The notes below the pieces were generated by a model that had not been told where the DNA came from, made no database searches, and saw only the letters and a program-made list of their open reading frames with translations. The position numbers were made by a program, and so were the translations under genes. A stretch of DNA of 64,000 bases from UBA11090 sp035560555 (GTDB lineage: Bacteria; Spirochaetota; Spirochaetia; Treponematales; Rectinemataceae), in NCBI GenBank assembly GCA_035560555.1, contig DATMZF010000013.1:57488-121487 (forward strand). The letters run 5' to 3'. Positions 8,361 through 16,103 of this stretch are shown piece after piece. How positions within the stretch are numbered: the first letter of the stretch is position 1; the number at the start of each line of letters is the position of its first letter.

Positions 8361-9398
8361 TCACTTACCTGTTTTCCATTTGCCGATGCCAAGATATTTA
8401 TTGGTCGCCGAGGTGCCTTCCTGGCATGTGCCCTGCATCTTCATCGCGGCGCGGATGCCATCGATCGTCTCAGGGATGGTCACGCTCTCCTGGGGAATGT
8501 TGATGGCATACATGATGTCGTCGCCGCTCTCCACGATGGAGTCTTCCCATAACCCGATCTCGTACATGTCGCCCCTGGGATTGCCGAGGTCGCGCGCGTA
8601 CTTGAAGAACGAAGCGTTGCCACGAAAGCCCTCATCGATATTCACGACGCGGATGCGCGGGTGCTCCAAGAAGACCTTCAGCGCCATATCCTTGGTAATC
8701 TTCCGCTTTCCTTTGGCGAGCACGGTGATGATATGCCCGTGGGTCACGGGCGTATGCACCAGAATGCCCGTGGCGTCTATATGGGGCATGATGGTCATGA
8801 GGTCGACGGCCTGATGGCTCGGGGCCTTGTCGATCTCCAGCGCGTTCGTCAAACCGCGATGGTAATCGCCTGGATCGGCGACTCTGCGGATGATGGTGAT
8901 GGCCACCTTTTCCATGCCATAGGCCCGATCAAGAGCATCCACCGAACGGATCAATCCCGTGGTGTTGCAGCTCGTGAGCTTGAGATAATCGACGCCTACG
9001 CCCTTCTCATAATTCGCGTAGCCATGGAAGAAGACATCGGCGACGCTATTCTTCTCTCCCCCCTGAAAAATAGCCTTTACCCCCATCTTCAGGTAGAGTT
9101 CCTTGTTTTTAGCGCCGACTCCGCCGGGCGAAGAATCCAACATGATATCCACCTTGCCGACGAGCTCCTCGAAGGTGCCGGTCACGGGGATTCCAAGCTT
9201 TTCGAACGCCTCTTTGTTGGCTCCCTGAACAAGATAGAGATCATAGGGCATCCCCTTCTCCTTGAGCGCGCGGATTGCCAGTGTCGGGGCCAGATCCGCC
9301 ACACCGACAAGCTCCATATCTCCCTGCGACGCCACGCCATCGGCGAGGCGCTGCCCTATCGTGCCATATCCGGCGACACCAACCCTCACTTTGCTCAT
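8361..9398 (-). CDS. Archaeal-type (type II) glyceraldehyde-3-phosphate dehydrogenase
   Basis: A 345-residue phosphorylating aldehyde dehydrogenase of the archaeal type II GAPDH family. The Rossmann motif VGVAGYGTIGQRLADGV is at residues 6-22 and the catalytic cysteine is Cys144 in LTSCNTTGL; THGHII and the C-terminal half also match this family. Bacteria normally use the unrelated-looking type I enzyme, so its presence inside a catabolic operon suggests acquisition for a special pathway. The start at 9398 is preceded by GGAGGAAA. It sits 18 bp after the racemase-like gene and upstream of an archaeal-type PGK; together they could reduce an acid to an aldehyde through an acyl phosphate, or run in reverse. 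Confidence 0.88.
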   Translation of the reverse strand: MSKVRVGVAGYGTIGQRLADGVASQGDMELVGVADLAPTLAIRALKEKGMPYDLYLVQGANKEAFEKLGIPVTGTFEELVGKVDIMLDSSPGGVGAKNKELYLKMGVKAIFQGGEKNSVADVFFHGYANYEKGVGVDYLKLTSCNTTGLIRSVDALDRAYGMEKVAITIIRRVADPGDYHRGLTNALEIDKAPSHQAVDLMTIMPHIDATGILVHTPVTHGHIITVLAKGKRKITKDMALKVFLEHPRIRVVNIDEGFRGNASFFKYARDLGNPRGDMYEIGLWEDSIVESGDDIMYAINIPQESVTIPETIDGIRAAMKMQGTCQEGTSATNKYLGIGKWKTGK

Positions 9399-9416
9399 GT
9401 TTCTTTCCTCCATTCC

Positions 9417-10088
9417 TCAATTCTGGCCGTTGAGTTTCAACACATCGCGGATCTGGGCGACGCCCGATTCCAGGCTAGTCAACACCGGCACTCTCACATC
9501 GGAGAGCAGGGGCATGAGGTGATACATGCTTCCCTGGGCCAGAACGACAACGTCGTGCGTATTCGCTTCCTTCCTGATCCTCTCGATGACCATTTCATTA
9601 TGCTTCCGCTTGTCTCCTGTCTTGAGAAGGAACTCATACGCGCCTTCCACGAAACAGCGATCCACGATCACTTTCTTCCCGAGCGCGGCGGCCTTGCCCT
9701 CCACTAATCGGCAGGAAGGACCGACCGTGGAAATCGCCGTGGCGATCACCGCGATTCTGTTTCCCAGTTCGACCGCTTTTTGCGCCATGGGTCCGTCGAT
9801 CTTGACGATGGGAATGTCTATGAGCTTCCCTGCGATATCGGATGCTTCCCCTACCGAAGAACACTGATTGAGAACACAGGCGCAGCCAAGGTTCTGCATG
9901 TTGGAATAGTAATCGCACAACCTGCTGACGAGCGCCGGCGTCACGCCCTTATTGGCGAGGGCCTCCTCGAGCAAAGAGTCGTCGATGATGTTGATCATTT
10001 CTACTTCAGGCAGATATTTCCTGAACTGCGCCTTGATGTCCTCGACCGAATACAAAAAAGTATGGACGACGCCCACTCTCGTTTTCAT
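9417..10088 (-). CDS. Asp/Glu/hydantoin racemase-superfamily protein
   Basis: A 223-residue cytoplasmic protein of the Asp/Glu racemase superfamily. Members normally use two cysteines, one per half. The first is visible as Cys76 in VLNQCSSVG. In the second half, where a GC(T/A) motif is expected, the sequence reads VVLAQGSMYHL, so the second cysteine seems absent; Cys in VDRCFVEG is a less likely replacement. Loss of one cysteine is known in members that act as decarboxylases or isomerases and not as racemases. It lies within the acid operon between SDR and GAPDH genes. Substrate unknown. Confidence 0.78.
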   Translation of the reverse strand: MKTRVGVVHTFLYSVEDIKAQFRKYLPEVEMINIIDDSLLEEALANKGVTPALVSRLCDYYSNMQNLGCACVLNQCSSVGEASDIAGKLIDIPIVKIDGPMAQKAVELGNRIAVIATAISTVGPSCRLVEGKAAALGKKVIVDRCFVEGAYEFLLKTGDKRKHNEMVIERIRKEANTHDVVVLAQGSMYHLMPLLSDVRVPVLTSLESGVAQIRDVLKLNGQN

Positions 10089-10119
10089 CGCTAAAACCTC
10101 CCGATTCCAATTTTAAAAT

Positions 10120-10884
10120 TCACCCATGCACCAGGGTCAGCCCGCCGTCGACGAATAGGGTCTGACCGGTGATATAGGAAGCAAAATCCGACGCGAGAAA
10201 AAGAGTCGCATCGGCGACCTCATCCGTCGTGCCTCTTCTCCCGAGAGGGATTTTCTCCTCCATCGCCATTTCCACGGCGCGGTCTTTATAGATATCAGCA
10301 TTGATCAAAGTGGGAATGCTTCCGGGCCCAACGCAGTTGACCCGGATGCCAGCTTTGCCCCATTCGCGCGCGAGACTTTTCGTCATCTGCGAAATGCTGG
10401 CTTTCGTGGTCGCGTATACAGCTTGACCCACGACCACTGTTACCGCGTTTACCGAGCCAATATTGACGATGACGCCCTTCGCGCCGCGGCCGAGCATGTC
10501 CTTGGCGGCGAACTGGGCGGCGAAGAAATATCCTCGAAGGTTGGTATTGAGGGTATCATCCCAGTTTTCTTCCGTCACTTCGACCGATGGTTTTGGGAAC
10601 TGCACGCCGGCGTTGTTCACGAGGATATCGATCCTCCCAAAGCGATCGATCGCCGCCTGAAGGAAGGCTTTCGTCTCCGCGATGCGCGAAGTATCGGCCG
10701 CCATCGCGAAAATCCGGGCAGGATCGGCGGCGCCGATCTCTCTCGCGGTCTTGTCTATGCGCTCTTTCGAGCGGCTGCAGATGCAGACGCTGGCCCCCGC
10801 GTCGAAAAAGCGATATGCGATTTGTTTGCCGATTCCTCCCGACGCGCCGGTCACCGCCACGATTTTCCGATTAAAGTCGAACAT
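10120..10884 (-). CDS. Short-chain dehydrogenase/reductase (SDR)
   Basis: A 254-residue classical SDR, a soluble NAD(P)-dependent alcohol/ketone oxidoreductase. Motifs are the cofactor site TGASGGIGK (12-20), NNAGVQ (about 90), NIGSVNA and the catalytic YATTK, with C-terminal ITGQTLFVDGG. The sequence is like gluconate 5-dehydrogenase and related sugar-acid SDRs, which fits the operon, but this subfamily is hard to call by eye. Preceded by GGAGGGAT; only 9 bp separates it from dctM. Confidence 0.87.
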   Translation of the reverse strand: MFDFNRKIVAVTGASGGIGKQIAYRFFDAGASVCICSRSKERIDKTAREIGAADPARIFAMAADTSRIAETKAFLQAAIDRFGRIDILVNNAGVQFPKPSVEVTEENWDDTLNTNLRGYFFAAQFAAKDMLGRGAKGVIVNIGSVNAVTVVVGQAVYATTKASISQMTKSLAREWGKAGIRVNCVGPGSIPTLINADIYKDRAVEMAMEEKIPLGRRGTTDEVADATLFLASDFASYITGQTLFVDGGLTLVHG

Positions 10885-10893
10885 CTATCCCTC

Positions 10894-12174
10894 CTACCTT
10901 CCCATCACGAGATTTGGCAGCCACGTTGAAATTTCCGGAATATAAGTGATCAACATCAAGCAGATGATCAACATAATCAGAAATGGCGCTATGGCTTTCA
11001 GGAAGGCTTTGGTTGTTATATTGGCGATTTTACAGGTGAGAAACATGACCATGCCGACCGGCGGAGTGATGAGAGCTATGGTCACGTTGAAGACCACCAT
11101 CACGCCGAAGGCCACTGGATCGACGCCAAGTTTTATCGCGAGCAAACTGAGGATTGGGGTGAGGATGACGAATATGGCGGTGGTTTCCATGACGCAGCCT
11201 AGGACGAGCAACAGAAGATTTACCGCGAAAAGTATTATCGCCGGATTGCTGGAGAGGCCAATGAAAAACTCGGTCAATTTCTGAGGAACCTGCTGCTGAG
11301 TGAGCACGAGGCCTAATATCGCGGCGGCTGAGATTATAAACATCGTCGTGGAACAAAGGCTCGAACAATTCTCGGCAATCTTGAAAAGCTTTTTGAAGCT
11401 CATATTCCTATAGAAAACCATTCCCAGAAATATCGAATACAATACAGCCACCCCGGCCGATTCGGTGGGGGTCATGAAGCCATTCAGCATTCCGCCCATA
11501 AGTATGAGAGGCATTATCAGGGCCGGAACGCTTTTCACGAATGTGATCGCTAATTCCTTAATGTGCGCTCTCTTGCCGATGGGATAGTGGCGCTTTTTGG
11601 CGACGATATAGACGACGATCATCATGCCTATCGCCATCATTATCCCAGGGAACAACCCGCCTATCAGCAGGCGGCCAATGGATACGCCGGATATCGATCC
11701 GTACAGCACCATGGGAATACTGGGCGGTATGATAGGGCCTATAGTCGAGGAAGCCGCCGTAACCGCCGCTGAAAAGTCGGTGTCGAAACCGTCCTTTTCC
11801 ATGGCGGTGATTTCCAGTCTGCCCATGCCCGTGATGTCGGACACGGCGGAGCCAGACATTCCAGCCTGGATCACGCTGCTTATGATGTTGACATGGCCCA
11901 GACCGCCGGGGATATGTCGCACCAAGGCGCTGGCAAAATCGAATATTTTCTCGCCGACGCCGGTCTCCGACATGATCGCCGCCGAGAGCATGAAGAAAGG
12001 TATCGCCAAGATAGTGAAGGAATCCAAGCCATTTATCGCTTTCTGGGCGATGACGACGGCGTTCCCCGCGTCGCTGGCGAGGAGCATGAGAATGGAAGAC
12101 AATCCCATGGAGAACGCGACGGGGACGCCAATGACCATGAGGACCAAGAACAAGAGCCAAAGCGCTACAGTCAT
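10894..12174 (-). CDS. dctM: TRAP transporter large membrane subunit DctM
   Basis: A 426-residue inner-membrane protein with about a dozen hydrophobic segments. Typical DctM features are GIPVAFSMGLSS at the N-terminus, AIPFFMLSAAIMSETG, GMSGSAVSD and IIPPSIPMVLYG. It is the main sodium-coupled channel subunit of a TRAP transporter for organic or sugar acids. It overlaps dctQ by 4 bp. Confidence 0.95.
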   Translation of the reverse strand: MTVALWLLFLVLMVIGVPVAFSMGLSSILMLLASDAGNAVVIAQKAINGLDSFTILAIPFFMLSAAIMSETGVGEKIFDFASALVRHIPGGLGHVNIISSVIQAGMSGSAVSDITGMGRLEITAMEKDGFDTDFSAAVTAASSTIGPIIPPSIPMVLYGSISGVSIGRLLIGGLFPGIMMAIGMMIVVYIVAKKRHYPIGKRAHIKELAITFVKSVPALIMPLILMGGMLNGFMTPTESAGVAVLYSIFLGMVFYRNMSFKKLFKIAENCSSLCSTTMFIISAAAILGLVLTQQQVPQKLTEFFIGLSSNPAIILFAVNLLLLVLGCVMETTAIFVILTPILSLLAIKLGVDPVAFGVMVVFNVTIALITPPVGMVMFLTCKIANITTKAFLKAIAPFLIMLIICLMLITYIPEISTWLPNLVMGR

Positions 12175-12755
12175 ATTGCGTCGCCCTCCTTTTTCTCTGT
12201 CGCTTTGCCGAAAATATCGTAGTTTTGGGGCGACGTAGCCTTGTCGTTCTTTGAGTTGATCTTGGGTGCGTCCTTATTTTTTTCAGACCATGCTTGGATC
12301 GAAATAATCAGATCATATATAGAGTACGCCAGCATAATCGCCATAGTTATCGGCAGGATGACATAAAGACAAACCCTCGGTATCTGCATGGCCGGAGTCA
12401 AGGATCGCCATATAATTGGATTTGCGCAGAGCTTGATCCCATAGGCGAATAGAAACGCGGAAAAGCAGATGACCACGATATCGTTCAAGATGCGCGAATA
12501 TTTTTTCACGCGCGGGGAATAATTAGTGGATAGAATATCCACCAACATGTGATCTCCCTTGATAAGCGCTCCGACAGCTCCAATGAAAGAAAGCCAGATC
12601 AACATGAACTTGGATACTTCCTCGGTCCATGCCGTGGATATATGAAAAATCAGTCGCGCCACTATCTGAATGGTCACGACGCCGACCATTCCCAACAGCA
12701 GCGAAGCCGTAATCTTCTTCTGCAATATGACAATTGTATCGAATATTTTTTTCAC
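12171..12755 (-). CDS. dctQ: TRAP transporter small membrane subunit DctQ
   Basis: A 194-residue protein with four predicted membrane segments and the DctQ hallmark WTEEVSKFMLIWLSFIGA. It partners DctM in the inner membrane. The start is GTG at 12755, preceded by GGAGG with seven bases between. The C-terminal 40 residues are polar and charged, longer than in many DctQ proteins. Confidence 0.92.
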   Translation of the reverse strand: MKKIFDTIVILQKKITASLLLGMVGVVTIQIVARLIFHISTAWTEEVSKFMLIWLSFIGAVGALIKGDHMLVDILSTNYSPRVKKYSRILNDIVVICFSAFLFAYGIKLCANPIIWRSLTPAMQIPRVCLYVILPITMAIMLAYSIYDLIISIQAWSEKNKDAPKINSKNDKATSPQNYDIFGKATEKKEGDAI

Positions 12756-12778
12756 CCTGATGCCTCCTCGCGGTAATT

Positions 12779-12803
12779 GATGGGAGGGGAACCCCCTCCC
12801 ATC
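12779..12803 (-). other. Strong hairpin between dctP and dctQ
   Basis: GATGGGAGGGG (12779-12789) pairs perfectly with CCCCTCCCATC (12793-12803) around a 3-base loop. No T-run follows on the minus strand. Its place just after the binding-protein gene suggests it protects the dctP message or reduces read-through to dctQM. Confidence 0.75.
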
Positions 12804-12829
12804 ATTCTCATTTTCAAGATAGACAGAGG

Positions 12830-13855
12830 CTATTTTGTATTCTTTATCGCCTGATACAAATCTTCCGTGAAGTAATGCTTAGTCTGAGAGAAATACTTGT
12901 AGACATTGGCGCAGGAAGCCCTGAAAGCGTCCATATCGATCTGATCGGCGCGAAGAATCTTTACGCCCTTCTGCTCGAAGACTTTCCATGCGTTTTCGAT
13001 CTCGGCCTGAAGTCCCGCGAACCTAAACGCCGTCGTTTCTTCCCCGGCCTTGATGAGCGCATCTTGCTGGTCCTTGGGAAGCTTCTGGAACCACGCGTCG
13101 CTGATGACGAGGGGGATGGGCGCGGGCAAGTGATTCGTTTCGGAGACGAATTTCAGGGTTTCGTAGAGCTTGATCGAATAGAGTTCGGTAATCGCGTTCT
13201 CTACGCCGTGGCATACGCCCAGCGAAAGCGAAGTGAAGACTTCCGCCCAGGAAATCGTTACGGGCATGGCGCCCATCGCTTCGATGGTCTTGACGTTTGC
13301 GGCGGCTTCCGGGCTCCGGATGGTCATCCCTTTCATGTCCGCGGGAGACCTGACGGCGTTTCGCGTATTGCCCAGCACGCGCATGGGGCGGTACAGGACG
13401 CCGATGATCTTCATATTCGCGTTTTTCTTGAGGCTGGCCTTCACCATATTGCCGGCCGGATTGTCCGTTTCGAGGACAAGCCGCTGATGGGCAAGGTCTC
13501 GGAACATATATGGCATGGCCATGACGTTCATCGCGGGATCCAGATTGCCGATGATGTCAAAACCAAAGATCCCAGCCTCGATCGTTCCCAGGGAAACGCC
13601 TTCGGCCAGCTCGGCTGTCGTTCCAAGTTGATTGGCGGGATAGACTTCGCAAAGCATAGAGCCATTGGAATGCTGCTTTACCAGCTCGGCGAATTTGAGC
13701 ATGGCGGCGTACTCTCCCAAAGCGGGATTTGCGACCGTAGTCCCGACCAGTTTCATCTTTGTGACCTTCTGAGCGAAGGCTGTCGCGCTCGCGCCTCCCA
13801 TAAGGATGCAGAGCGCCAGCAAAGCGCAGGTCATCGATCTAGACATTCGTTTCAT
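12830..13855 (-). CDS. dctP: TRAP transporter substrate-binding protein DctP
   Basis: A 341-residue periplasmic binding protein. It begins with a signal peptide (MKRMSRSMTCALLALCILMG to about AFAQ). Family features include the region around RSPADMKGMTIRSPE with the Arg that binds the ligand carboxylate, and SWAEVFTSLSLGVCHGVENA. It would capture a carboxylate ligand for DctQM. The start at 13855 follows AAAGGAGA; the frame extends to 13921 without a better start. The operon context suggests a hydroxy- or sugar acid, but the ligand cannot be read from sequence. Confidence 0.93.
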   Translation of the reverse strand: MKRMSRSMTCALLALCILMGGASATAFAQKVTKMKLVGTTVANPALGEYAAMLKFAELVKQHSNGSMLCEVYPANQLGTTAELAEGVSLGTIEAGIFGFDIIGNLDPAMNVMAMPYMFRDLAHQRLVLETDNPAGNMVKASLKKNANMKIIGVLYRPMRVLGNTRNAVRSPADMKGMTIRSPEAAANVKTIEAMGAMPVTISWAEVFTSLSLGVCHGVENAITELYSIKLYETLKFVSETNHLPAPIPLVISDAWFQKLPKDQQDALIKAGEETTAFRFAGLQAEIENAWKVFEQKGVKILRADQIDMDAFRASCANVYKYFSQTKHYFTEDLYQAIKNTK

Positions 13856-13895
13856 AGCCCGTCTCCTTTGAACCAGAAATATTGATTGGAGGGTG

Positions 13896-14795
13896 TCACC
13901 CACCGACTCCACAAGAGCCAAAATGATTCCGGATACAGCTTTCCACCGCTGGATATTGCCCGCGCAGCTTGGTCAAATGCGACAGTACCGTTACGCAGGC
14001 TCCCGCGCCGACGCATTTCCCTTCGGCCATGCACACTCGGCTCACCACATCGCCTAGCCGCATTTCTTCCCGATCACGGTTTTGCATGACATAATCCCGC
14101 ACTTCCGCGTCTATCCGGCTGACGCAGGCTATGCTGCGTTCCGCTTTTTCGGCTAAAAGCTCGCCCGGCGCCGGATCGTTGTGCGCGCTATATAGAGTGG
14201 AGGCCTTAAGGTTCATCAGCTTGTTCATCGAAGCGACATAGGCATCGGGATCGGTGTATTGAGGGATCCCGGTAAAAAAGCCATCCTCCATGAGGGAATC
14301 GCCGGTAAACAGAAGGCCATTAGTCATCTCGAGAAAACATAGGCTCCCATCGGAATGTCCCGGCGTATGGATGGTTTGAAAGCATAGATCATCAAACGTG
14401 AGAAGCTGCCCGTCCACAAGTGTCCTGTCGATGGATACGGGTTTCCCAATCTCCATTCTGAAGGTTTCTTCGCGAGCGGCCGGTAAATCGAAATCGTCAA
14501 TAAATCGCTTGAAAAGGATATCCCAATGCCAAAGATGGTCATGATAAAATCGCTCATCGCCAAAATGAGCCATGACCGTCGCGCCGCGGTCCTGAAGATA
14601 GCGATGAGCCCCAATATGATCCCAGTGGCCATGCGTGCTGAGAATGGAGGACGCGCCGGTCATCAACGCGCCCAAGGCTGCGCGATTTCCAAATAATCCG
14701 CTGTCGATATAGATGCTCTGCGTCGCTGTCGTGCATACGAAACTATTCACATTGATGCCGAGGTATGCATGCCTGACGAGACTCACTTTACGCAT
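13896..14795 (-). CDS. Metallo-beta-lactamase-fold hydrolase
   Basis: A 299-residue MBL-fold protein. The metal motif is THGHWDH (54-60), followed by HTPGHSDGSLCF, the bridging Asp in FTGDSL and the late His in YSAHNDP. The MBL core is followed by about 75 mostly helical residues with six cysteines, which may be a winged-helix-like cap as in some MBL hydrolases. There is no signal peptide, so it acts in the cytoplasm, perhaps on a thioester, lactone or phosphoester. It overlaps pdxA by 8 bp and precedes dctP by 40 bp. Confidence 0.83.
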   Translation of the reverse strand: MRKVSLVRHAYLGINVNSFVCTTATQSIYIDSGLFGNRAALGALMTGASSILSTHGHWDHIGAHRYLQDRGATVMAHFGDERFYHDHLWHWDILFKRFIDDFDLPAAREETFRMEIGKPVSIDRTLVDGQLLTFDDLCFQTIHTPGHSDGSLCFLEMTNGLLFTGDSLMEDGFFTGIPQYTDPDAYVASMNKLMNLKASTLYSAHNDPAPGELLAEKAERSIACVSRIDAEVRDYVMQNRDREEMRLGDVVSRVCMAEGKCVGAGACVTVLSHLTKLRGQYPAVESCIRNHFGSCGVGG

Positions 14796-15837
14796 TCGCT
14801 TCTTTCCTCGTCGAATTATTTTCTTGAGACGCCTGCGGATTCTCTATTTTCAGGATATTGAGCAACGTATCGATGCTGACGATCAGATTGTTGGCATCCG
14901 CGATGTTTTTACCGGCGATGTCCAGCGCGCTGCCATGTCCCACGGATACGATATGACCAGGAATCTTGGTGTAGATCAAAACCCCTGCGCCGAAGAAGCT
15001 ACTCTTCATAGCGATATTGCCTTGATCGTGGTAAAGATAGACGATGCCACCGACTTCCCCGCTGCGCGCCTTCAGAAAAACCGTGTCCGCCGGACAGGGA
15101 CCTATCACCTGATATCCGGCCTTCAGAAGACTCTCGACGGCGGGCGCTATGATTTCGGCTTCCTCGCTCCCGAATAAACCATCCTCACCCGCGTGGGGAT
15201 TCAGGGCCGCTATGGCGATTTTGCATTCCTGAATCGGCATGAACATCCGCATCACGGCGAGAAGGTCGTTGGCGGTGTCTATTATCGCTCCGGTGTTCAA
15301 TTTTCCTACTATTTCAATAAATGGGCAGTGCCCCACTACGGTAGAGCGGAATATTCCCTCGCATTTTATGACGGATTTGACCGACGGCACGGCGTACAGA
15401 TCGGCGAAGATTTCAAACTCGGAGCTGAATTTTATCCCCGCCGCGTACAGCGCATGCTTGGTGATTGGCGCCATGACCAGACCTTCAGTCTGGCCGGCCC
15501 TGTGGTATCGTATGGCGGCGGCGATACTGTCGTAGATGAGCTTCCCGCTGTCACCGCTCACACGCCCGATGCTGATATCGGGCCCCGCGGGCACATCGAC
15601 GAAATAGCCAGCCGCTCCATCGGAAAAATCGGCATGCACCGTGTCCGCAGGAACGGTTTTCAACTTTGCGCAGTATGGGTACTGTTTGATGATCTGCTCA
15701 AAGAGGGCTCGATTTCCGAAGAGCACAGGAAGATATCTTCCCTCGTTGTGCGCTATCGCTTTTGCCACGACTTCCGGACCTATGCCCGCCTGATCGCCAA
15801 GTATGATGCCGACAACCGGTACCTTTGCCACAATCAT
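14788..15837 (-). CDS. PdxA-family (PdxA2-like) 4-phosphohydroxyacid dehydrogenase, copy 1
   Basis: A 349-residue member of the PdxA family, NAD-dependent metal enzymes that oxidise and decarboxylate 4-phosphohydroxy-L-threonine (PdxA) or 4-phospho-D-erythronate/threonate (PdxA2). The three metal-binding His are visible in VVGHCPF, ALNPHAGEDG and LYHDQGN. The substrate motif GHTE of true PdxA is replaced by FSSEFEIFADL. The operon has TRAP and sugar-acid genes but no pyridoxine genes, which favours a PdxA2-like catabolic role. It is the first gene of the operon, with GAGGT upstream of the ATG and a sigma-54 promoter about 65 bp away. Confidence 0.85.
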   Translation of the reverse strand: MIVAKVPVVGIILGDQAGIGPEVVAKAIAHNEGRYLPVLFGNRALFEQIIKQYPYCAKLKTVPADTVHADFSDGAAGYFVDVPAGPDISIGRVSGDSGKLIYDSIAAAIRYHRAGQTEGLVMAPITKHALYAAGIKFSSEFEIFADLYAVPSVKSVIKCEGIFRSTVVGHCPFIEIVGKLNTGAIIDTANDLLAVMRMFMPIQECKIAIAALNPHAGEDGLFGSEEAEIIAPAVESLLKAGYQVIGPCPADTVFLKARSGEVGGIVYLYHDQGNIAMKSSFFGAGVLIYTKIPGHIVSVGHGSALDIAGKNIADANNLIVSIDTLLNILKIENPQASQENNSTRKEANA

Positions 15838-15900
15838 TCAGTCTACCTCAATGCTTATTGTATGAAAGGCGCTCACGCAAAGCCCTCGACTAATTATTGT

Positions 15901-15917
15901 AGCAATCCCCATGCCAA
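15901..15917 (-). promoter_or_regulatory. Sigma-54 (-24/-12) promoter of the acid-catabolic operon
   Basis: On the minus strand the sequence is TTGGCATGGGGATTGCT, matching the RpoN consensus TGGCACG-N4-TTGC(A/T) at all but one key base, with GG and GC correctly spaced. It lies about 65 bp upstream of the first operon gene and downstream of a gene for a sigma-54 activator. Confidence 0.85.
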
Positions 15918-16060
15918 GAATCTTATTTATTAAAATTTTTTCTGTTTTTCTGAAAAAGCCGCTTTCTTGCGCCTTTATGGGGTTTTGACGATGAATAAAG
16001 GGTATTCTTGTCATCAATACATATGGCATCTGGCTTAAGCGGCTCAATAGCGCGATACGT

Positions 16061-16097
16061 TTTGTATCATTTTTGATACAAAACTCAAAAATGATAC
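16061..16097. promoter_or_regulatory. Inverted-repeat enhancer site (UAS) for the sigma-54 activator
   Basis: TTTGTATCA (16061-16069) and TGATACAAA (16074-16082) are perfect arms around TTTT. A further copy of the 13-base block GTATCATTTTTGA appears inverted at 16085-16097. The sites lie about 170-205 bp upstream of the expected start of transcription, the usual place for activator binding. Confidence 0.75.
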
Positions 16098-16103
16098 AGG
16101 CGA

